From Pseudomonas brassicacearum (lineage in GTDB: Bacteria > Pseudomonadota > Gammaproteobacteria > Pseudomonadales > Pseudomonadaceae), in assembly GCF_003732265.1 (NCBI RefSeq), contig NZ_MOBK01000003.1, positions 62,001 through 126,000 of the forward strand: a stretch of DNA of 64,000 nt, in the 5' to 3' direction. The translations under genes and the position numbers were made by a program. Below the pieces are notes generated by a model, which ran no database searches, was not told the DNA's origin, and saw nothing but the letters and a program-made list of their open reading frames with translations. Shown here one piece after another: positions 58,906 to 64,000 of the stretch. Numbering within the stretch: the first letter of the stretch is position 1; each line of letters starts with the position of its first letter.

Positions 58906-59546
58906 CGCGTACCGAAGACCACCATGGTCTTGCCTTTGACGTCCACCAGGTTGCGCTCTTCCAGATCCTTGAGCACGCGACCGACCATCTCACGCGAACA
59001 ACCGACAATCCGGCCGATCTCCTGACGGGTCACTTTGATCTGCATGCCGTCCGGGTGGGTCATGGCGTCCGGCTGCTTGCACAATTCCAGCAGGCAACGA
59101 GCAACGCGACCGGTCACGTCGAAGAACGCCAGGTCACCGACCTTGCGTGTGGTGTTGCGCAGGCGCTGTGCGATTTGTCCGCTGAGGACGTAAAGAATGT
59201 CCGGATCTTGCTGGGAAAGCTCGCGGAATTTCGCGTAGCTGATTTCCGCGACTTCGCATTCGATCTTGGCGCGCACCCAGGCACTGCGCGCCTGTTCCAG
59301 GCCAGCCTGTTCGAACAGGCCTAACTCACCGAAAAAATCCCCGGCGTTCAGGTAGGCGATGATCATTTCACGACCATCGTCATCCTCGATCAGGATCGTG
59401 ACCGAGCCTTTGATGATGAAGAACAGGGTTTCCGAGCGATCGCCCGCACAAATGATGTTGCTCTTGGCCGCATAGCGACGGCGTTGGCAATGCATCAACA
59501 GCTTGTCGAGGTTTTTGATTTTGGGTATTGGGGTAATAGCAACCAT
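58902..59546 (-). CDS. vfr: Vfr/Crp, cAMP receptor protein family regulator
   Basis: 214-residue Crp homologue, same length as P. aeruginosa Vfr. cAMP-binding beta-roll at about 20-120 with [14 protein letters not shown] and the ARSAWVRAK phosphate cassette; C-terminal helix-turn-helix [20 protein letters not shown]. In P. aeruginosa Vfr controls virulence, twitching and quorum sensing; in P. putida and fluorescens the homologue has other roles. The ATG at 59546 gives the family start [13 protein letters not shown]. Confidence 0.95.
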   Translation of the reverse strand: MVAITPIPKIKNLDKLLMHCQRRRYAAKSNIICAGDRSETLFFIIKGSVTILIEDDDGREMIIAYLNAGDFFGELGLFEQAGLEQARSAWVRAKIECEVAEISYAKFRELSQQDPDILYVLSGQIAQRLRNTTRKVGDLAFFDVTGRVARCLLELCKQPDAMTHPDGMQIKVTRQEIGRIVGCSREMVGRVLKDLEERNLVDVKGKTMVVFGTR

Positions 59547-59783
59547 GGTTGTATCCCGAAAAAACGTCACGGTGTGTGTTTGATTTTCTTATGGGGTGCC
59601 GACAACGGCCAAAGCAAAGCTGGCTATGCGCCAGCGAATTGGCGTCAGCTTAACAGACACTTCCTGCAATATTTGAGAATTTACCTACAGCGCAGAGGCT
59701 TGCGTCCTAGGAAGGCGAGGCACCGTCAATCAAGGGCCCTGTGCTAAGCTGGCGACCCTTTTTTAGACAGTGGAGTCTTGGCG

Positions 59784-60206
59784 ATGAAGGCACGCATCCA
59801 ATGGGCTGGCGAAGCCATGTTCCTCGGTGAATCCGGCAGCGGTCACGTCGTGGTCATGGACGGTCCGCCCGATGCCGGTGGTCGCAACCTGGGTGTCCGG
59901 CCGATGGAAATGCTCCTGCTGGGTGTCGGCGGTTGCAGCAATTTCGACGTGGTCAGCATCCTCAAGAAGTCCCGTCAGGCCGTTGAAAGCTGCGAAGCCT
60001 TCCTCGAGGCCGAGCGTGCGACCGAGGACCCGAAGGTCTTCACCAAGATTCACATGCACTTCGTGGTCAAGGGCCGCGGGCTGAAAGAGGCCCAGGTCAA
60101 GCGCGCCATCGAGCTGTCGGCGGAGAAGTATTGCTCGGCCTCGATCATGCTCGGCGCAGCTGGCGTGGCGATTACCCACGACTACGAGATCATCGAACTC
60201 GGTTGA
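59784..60206 (+). CDS. OsmC family protein (YhfA-like)
   Basis: 140-residue OsmC/Ohr-fold protein. Two Cys of the peroxidatic pair are conserved: GGCSNFDVVSIL (about residue 50) and EKYCSASIMLG (about 116). OsmC proteins reduce organic hydroperoxides; the YhfA branch, which is typically adjacent to crp as here, has no proven substrate. The ATG at 59784 is used; a TTG two codons before is in frame. Divergent from vfr (237 bp). Confidence 0.9.
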   Translation: MKARIQWAGEAMFLGESGSGHVVVMDGPPDAGGRNLGVRPMEMLLLGVGGCSNFDVVSILKKSRQAVESCEAFLEAERATEDPKVFTKIHMHFVVKGRGLKEAQVKRAIELSAEKYCSASIMLGAAGVAITHDYEIIELG

Positions 60207-60444
60207 GCCGACATTCAACTATCATAAAAGCGGTGCAGACTCTGGCGAACCCAAGCTGACGTCTGCATAATGCGCCACTTTTTTCAGGGTAGTGGTCCGT
60301 CAACCGACAGGCCGCGCGCCCGAACTGACAACCAAAATCGCCATCGCGAAGAGGTGTTAACCGTCCTACGCAGGTGCGTTGTTCGCATTTGACGGGCATG
60401 CTTGATCACGCGGCCGGGCCGCAATACATAGAGAGTTTTTAACG

Positions 60445-61236
60445 GTGAAAAGCAAACTCAAGCTCCACGGGTTCAATAACCTGACAAAGACCTTGAGCTT
60501 CAACATCTATGACATCTGCTACGCGGAAACCCCGCAAGACCAACAGGCTTACGTTGAGTACATCAATAAAGAGTACAACGCGAAACGCCTGACGCAGATC
60601 CTCACGGAAGTTGTCGATATCATTGGTGCCAACATCCTGAACATTGCCAGTCAGGACTACGAACCACAGGGCGCCAGCGTCACGATTCTGATCTCTGAAG
60701 AGCCGGTAACCCCGACCGACAGCCAGATCGAAGAGTCCCCGGGCCCGCTGCCGGAAATTATCCTGGCCCACCTCGACAAGAGCCACATCACGGTGCACAC
60801 CTATCCGGAAATCCATCCGGTGGACGGTATTGCAACGTTCCGTGTGGACATTGATGTGTCGACCTGTGGTGTCATTTCACCGTTGAAAGCACTCAACTTC
60901 CTGATTCACCAGTTCGATTCGGACATCGTGACCGTGGATTATCGTGTGCGCGGCTTCACCCGTGACGTTGAAGGCAAAAAGCACTTCATCGACCACGAGA
61001 TCAATTCGATCCAGAACTACCTGTCCGACGACACCCGCGACGCGTACCAGATGACCGACGTGAACGTGTACCAGGAAAACCTGTTCCACACCAAAATGCT
61101 GCTGAAGAACTTCGAACTGGATAACTACCTGTTCGGCGACGCCACCAGCAGCCTGTCCTCTGAGCAACGTGCCCAGGTGACCGAGCGCGTGAAACACGAA
61201 ATGCTCGAAATCTTCTACGCGCGGAACATGGCGTAA
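60445..61236 (+). CDS. speD: SpeD, S-adenosylmethionine decarboxylase proenzyme
   Basis: 263-residue class 1A (E. coli-type) AdoMet decarboxylase making decarboxylated SAM for spermidine synthesis. The self-cleavage site is [13 protein letters not shown], giving a pyruvoyl group from Ser113; [20 protein letters not shown] contains the catalytic Cys region. GTG start at 60445. It is a single gene with 238 bp upstream and its own terminator. The length equals the E. coli enzyme. Confidence 0.96.
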   Translation: MKSKLKLHGFNNLTKTLSFNIYDICYAETPQDQQAYVEYINKEYNAKRLTQILTEVVDIIGANILNIASQDYEPQGASVTILISEEPVTPTDSQIEESPGPLPEIILAHLDKSHITVHTYPEIHPVDGIATFRVDIDVSTCGVISPLKALNFLIHQFDSDIVTVDYRVRGFTRDVEGKKHFIDHEINSIQNYLSDDTRDAYQMTDVNVYQENLFHTKMLLKNFELDNYLFGDATSSLSSEQRAQVTERVKHEMLEIFYARNMA

Positions 61237-61250
61237 GATTTTTCGAACAC

Positions 61251-61286
61251 AAAAAAGGCGACTCCGTCACGGCAGTCGCCTTTTTT
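61251..61286. terminator. Intrinsic terminator after speD
   Basis: AAAAAAGGCGACT, ten-base loop, AGTCGCCTTTTTT. Strong stem, bidirectional, between convergent speD and coq7. Confidence 0.93.
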
Positions 61287-61307
61287 ATGTCTCAAACAAA
61301 GAGCCCT

Positions 61308-61331
61308 TGTGGGAGCGAGCCTGCTCGCGAA
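61308..61331. repeat. Single REP sequence between speD and coq7
   Basis: TTGTGGGAGCGAGCCTGCTC followed by GCGAA. Singlet; no inverted partner within 150 bp. Confidence 0.75.
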
Positions 61332-61356
61332 AGGGTCCTGTCCGGCAGCGCATCTA

Positions 61357-62004
61357 TCAGATCCGATAAGTACTCTTGGTCATCACCTTGGCCAACAGAC
61401 TCATTCCGAACTTCACCGGCGCCGGAAAACGGAACCCCCCGGCATCCAGCGCACTTTCAGCGTGATGTTCTTCATCAATACGCATCTGCTCAAGAATCGC
61501 CCGGGACTTTTCGTCCTCCGCCGGCAATTGGTCGAGGTGTTCATTCAAGTGCTTGCACACTTGATGTTCAGTGGCGGCAACGAAACCGAGGCTGACTTTG
61601 TCGCTGATCAACCCGGCCACTGCGCCAATCCCGAACGACATGCCGTAGAACAGCGGGTTAAGAATGCTGGTATGGCTGCCCAACTGATGAATGCGTTGCT
61701 CGCACCAGACCAGATGGTCGATTTCTTCTTCGGCAGCATGCTCCATGGCCGCGCGCACATGCGGGAGCTTGGCGGTCAGGGCTTGCCCTTGATACAACGC
61801 CTGGGCGCAGACTTCACCGGTATGGTTGATGCGCATCAGGCCGGCAACGTGCCGGGTGTCCTCGTCGCTCAATTTTGCATCAGGCTGGACGATGGCGGGC
61901 GACGGGCGGTAAGGCTGGCCACTGAAGGGCAGCAGGGTGCGCATGGCGGCATCGGCTTGCAGCAGAAGACGGTCAATCGGCGAGTAGTGACGTTGGGTAG
62001 TCAT
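61357..62004 (-). CDS. coq7: Coq7, demethoxyubiquinone hydroxylase
   Basis: 215-residue di-iron hydroxylase of ubiquinone synthesis. Iron ligands are seen as E64 ([13 protein letters not shown]), EEEIDH (92-97), the middle [13 protein letters not shown] and the final [13 protein letters not shown]. It replaces UbiF of E. coli for the C5/6 hydroxylation. Start ATG at 62004 with GGAGGTCAGC just upstream. Confidence 0.96.
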   Translation of the reverse strand: MTTQRHYSPIDRLLLQADAAMRTLLPFSGQPYRPSPAIVQPDAKLSDEDTRHVAGLMRINHTGEVCAQALYQGQALTAKLPHVRAAMEHAAEEEIDHLVWCEQRIHQLGSHTSILNPLFYGMSFGIGAVAGLISDKVSLGFVAATEHQVCKHLNEHLDQLPAEDEKSRAILEQMRIDEEHHAESALDAGGFRFPAPVKFGMSLLAKVMTKSTYRI

Positions 62005-62112
62005 GCTGACCTCCGGGAAAAATCTCGGCGGCCAGTTTAACCCAATCGGCCGGGGAAGGTTTGAGTTGGGTCATGCGGGAGTGGCTGGCCACTCCCCTGG
62101 AACAACCGGCAA

Positions 62113-62451
62113 TCAGCCCGGCGGCCAGTGCATCTGACGCTGACCCAACACGTGCATATGAATGTGATAGACAGTCTGCCCACCTTCTTCATTGCAGTTC
62201 ATGACAACGCGGAAACCTTTTTCGCAACCCAGTTCCAGTGCCAGACGCTGTGCGGTGAACAGAATATGCCCGGCCAGAGCCTTGTCGTCCTCGGAGAGAT
62301 CGTTAAGGGTACGCACGGGTTTCTTCGGGATCACCAGAAAATGCACCGGTGCCTGTGGGGCGATATCGTGGAAGGCCAGTACCTGGTCGTCCTCGTAAAT
62401 GATCTTGGCCGGGATTTCCCGGTTGATGATCTTGGTGAACAGAGTATCCAC
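62113..62451 (-). CDS. HIT family hydrolase (histidine triad protein)
   Basis: 112-residue HIT protein (HinT type) that hydrolyses purine nucleoside phosphoramidates. Triad motif YHIHMHVLGQRQM near the C-terminus and FHDIAPQAPVHFLVIPKK in the middle are intact. The GTG at 62451 with GGAG eight bases upstream is chosen (MDTLFTKIINREIPAKIIYE), since relatives are 110-115 residues; an ATG at 62493 would add 14 residues with no family match. Confidence 0.92.
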   Translation of the reverse strand: MDTLFTKIINREIPAKIIYEDDQVLAFHDIAPQAPVHFLVIPKKPVRTLNDLSEDDKALAGHILFTAQRLALELGCEKGFRVVMNCNEEGGQTVYHIHMHVLGQRQMHWPPG

Positions 62452-62512
62452 AGCTGTTTTCTCCGTTGTTTTGGCTGGCTTGAGTGTACCCATGGTTTTG
62501 CCGTAGGACCAT

Positions 62513-63301
62513 TCAGCGTGGGCAGTAAACCTTGTTGACCATGCCGGCGATTGTCCGATTCAACCAGCGCGAGCCGAGCCGTGGCAGAAAGGCGCGCCAG
62601 CGGTTGCGTCGGCCCGGGATGATGATTGCGCGATTTTTCTCCAGGGCTCGTACCGTGTAGAGCGCCACTTCTTCAGGGCTCATGAGCATTTTGCTGTCGA
62701 TCAGTTTGCCGGTGTCCAATTGCGCGGTACGGAAGAAACCGGTGCGCGTCGGGCCGGGGCACAGCACCGAGACCTTGACTGCGCATTTCTTCAGTTCGAC
62801 GCGCAAGCCCTCGGAAAAATGCAGCACGTAGGCCTTGCTCGCGTAATAGGTACTCATCCACGGGCCGGGAAGGAACGCGGCGACCGAGGCCACATTGAGG
62901 ATCTGCCCGCCACCCTGCAAGGCCATGGAGTTTCCGATGGCGTGGCAGAGGCGGGTGAGGGCCAGGATGTTCACTTCGATCAGGTCCTGTTCTGTCATCC
63001 AGTCTTGAGCGAGAAAGGGACCGCAGGTGCCCATGCCGGCGCAGTTGACCAGCAAATCGATCTGTCGGTCGCCTTCCTCCAGTTCCAGCAGAAACCCCGA
63101 CAGCCGTAGCGGCTCGCCCAGGTCACAGGCACGGAACAGTACTTCCACGCCAAAACGTTGAGTCAGTTCAATCGCAATACTTTCCAGCTGATCACGCTGT
63201 CGGGCCACCAGAATCAGGCTGCGGCCACGGCGGGCCAGCGCTTCGGCCATCGCCAGGCCGATGCCGCTGGAAGCGCCAGTGATCAGAGCGTAACGGGTCA
63301 T
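62513..63301 (-). CDS. Short-chain dehydrogenase/reductase (SDR)
   Basis: 262-residue classical SDR. Cofactor motif TGASSGIGLAMAEAL (residues 8-22), NCAGMGTCGPF, catalytic Ser (ILNVASVAAF), and YxxxK as YYASKAY. The C-terminal half (PGRRNRWRAFLPRLGSRWLN) is basic and hydrophobic, suggesting membrane association. Substrate unknown; relatives are annotated as DltE-like or sugar/fatty acyl reductases. The ATG at 63301 is preferred to longer in-frame starts at 63313 and 63346. Confidence 0.88.
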   Translation of the reverse strand: MTRYALITGASSGIGLAMAEALARRGRSLILVARQRDQLESIAIELTQRFGVEVLFRACDLGEPLRLSGFLLELEEGDRQIDLLVNCAGMGTCGPFLAQDWMTEQDLIEVNILALTRLCHAIGNSMALQGGGQILNVASVAAFLPGPWMSTYYASKAYVLHFSEGLRVELKKCAVKVSVLCPGPTRTGFFRTAQLDTGKLIDSKMLMSPEEVALYTVRALEKNRAIIIPGRRNRWRAFLPRLGSRWLNRTIAGMVNKVYCPR

Positions 63302-63362
63302 GCAGTTCTCCATCGCAACAGCTCCGCGCCGCGACGCAGGTGTCACGGGCGGGGAGCGCTGT

Positions 63363-64000
63363 TTATTCTTTCGCAGAGTCTACAGGGGCCGGGGCTTCTT
63401 CGGCTTCATCGTCTGCAGAATCCGGTGCAGGTTCGGCTGCTTCGGCCGGTTCGACTTCAACGTCTTCGGTAGTCACCGAGCCGCTGTCGTAGCTGCTTGT
63501 CGTGGTGCTTTCGTACTCTTCCTGAATCGCAGTGAAACCGCCGGCCAGCGCTCCAAGGAAGACAATGACGATAAACACGACCCACAACGAAGAGAGCACT
63601 TTGACCGCGGTGGTATTGGGCGGAGGTGGCGGGCCGTAGCGATTGGCGATGTTGGTGCCGGGGACGACCATGATCACGAGCGGGAAGAAGCTGCCCACGA
63701 ACGGGACGAGGTTCAATAGCCAGAGCCAGCCGGACCAGCCAATGTCGTGCAAGCGCTGAACACTGAACTGAATGCTGACGACCGCGATCGCGATGAACAG
63801 GATGAATGCAACCAGACCACCGATGATCAAGCCTGCCGTCGAATCGGCACTGATGATGGCGAACGCCAGGATGGCCAGGACCGAAACGACGGGGATCAAG
63901 ACCAGGGTCAGGGCCATCGTCCACGCCAGATAACGCAAGCGCCCGATGCGACCTTCGACACTGAACGGCTTGAGTGTGGCGAACGCCGGCAGGCTTTCGC
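63363..64000 (-). CDS. DUF805 family membrane protein (5' end outside window)
   Basis: At least 212 residues, open to the window edge, so the N-terminus is missing. The visible start LKPFSVEGRIGRLRYLAW is the usual DUF805 motif, followed by four hydrophobic helices (for example VLIPVVSVLAILAFAIISAD and FSVQRLHDIGWSGWLWLLNL), the conserved YGPPPPPN turn, and a fifth helix (LWVVFIVIVFLGALAGGFTA). The C-terminal 50 residues are acidic (EDVEVEPAEAAEPAPDSADD). Function unknown; homologue YhaH of E. coli is an inner-membrane protein. Confidence 0.88.
   Translation of the reverse strand, partial: ESLPAFATLKPFSVEGRIGRLRYLAWTMALTLVLIPVVSVLAILAFAIISADSTAGLIIGGLVAFILFIAIAVVSIQFSVQRLHDIGWSGWLWLLNLVPFVGSFFPLVIMVVPGTNIANRYGPPPPPNTTAVKVLSSLWVVFIVIVFLGALAGGFTAIQEEYESTTTSSYDSGSVTTEDVEVEPAEAAEPAPDSADDEAEEAPAPVDSAKE

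Overview
This window reads as chromosomal core DNA of a Pseudomonas of the P. fluorescens group. The basis is the gene order from rmcA-rpoD-dnaG-rpsU-tsaD through surA-lptD to trpE, trpGDC, vfr, speD and coq7, which I recall from P. aeruginosa and P. putida, together with many REP/REPIN palindromes of the P. fluorescens type (core GTGGGAGCGGGCTTGCTCGC). The sequence is GC-rich, so long open frames opposite real genes are common. I see no prophage, transposase or CRISPR array.

Layout. 1-7.6 kb: PQQ biosynthesis (pqqF, pqqA, pqqB, pqqC, the last cut by the window edge), directly preceded on the same strand by lysine catabolism genes davB-davA and an Lrp-type regulator. 7.7-10.1 kb: a membrane PQQ-dependent dehydrogenase that needs the cofactor made next door. 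10.2-11.2 kb: a small AT-richer pocket with a DUF4258/HTH toxin-antitoxin-like pair beside a CAT-anticodon tRNA. 11.3-23.8 kb: c-di-GMP sensor RmcA, the macromolecular-synthesis cluster (rpsU, dnaG, rpoD), tsaD, plsY, folB-folK and cca. 23.9-28.7 kb: the prkA / DUF444 / SpoVR-like stress triad. 29.0-36.7 kb: glpE and the outer-membrane and RNA maintenance run lptD-surA-pdxA-rsmA-apaG-apaH. 36.8-39.3 kb: peptidoglycan sugar recycling (amgK-murU) and a DjlA-like co-chaperone. 39.4-49.9 kb: a DUF3530 protein, a two-component system and an ABC transporter that look like AgtSR/AgtABCD, and an iron-type alcohol dehydrogenase. 50-58 kb: rpe, gph, trpE, the autotransporter esterase estA, and trpGDC. 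58-64 kb: lipoate-ligase-like protein, vfr, an OsmC protein, speD, coq7, a HIT protein, a short-chain dehydrogenase and a DUF805 protein cut by the right edge.

Functional links. DavB/DavA turn lysine into 5-aminovalerate, and the Agt system is the one I recall importing and sensing 5-aminovalerate and GABA, so the window holds both ends of that metabolism. The PQQ genes sit beside a PQQ enzyme. The two tryptophan loci are each preceded by a nearly identical Trp-codon-containing stretch: the 3' end of gph before trpE, and a 28-codon leader ORF before trpG. This is the signature of ribosome-mediated attenuation at both loci and is the most interesting regulatory structure I found. Also notable are two copies of a ~150-160 bp imperfect inverted-repeat element at 46.2 and 53.0 kb, an enlarged REP variant seen twice, and a palindrome that buries the ribosome binding site of cca.
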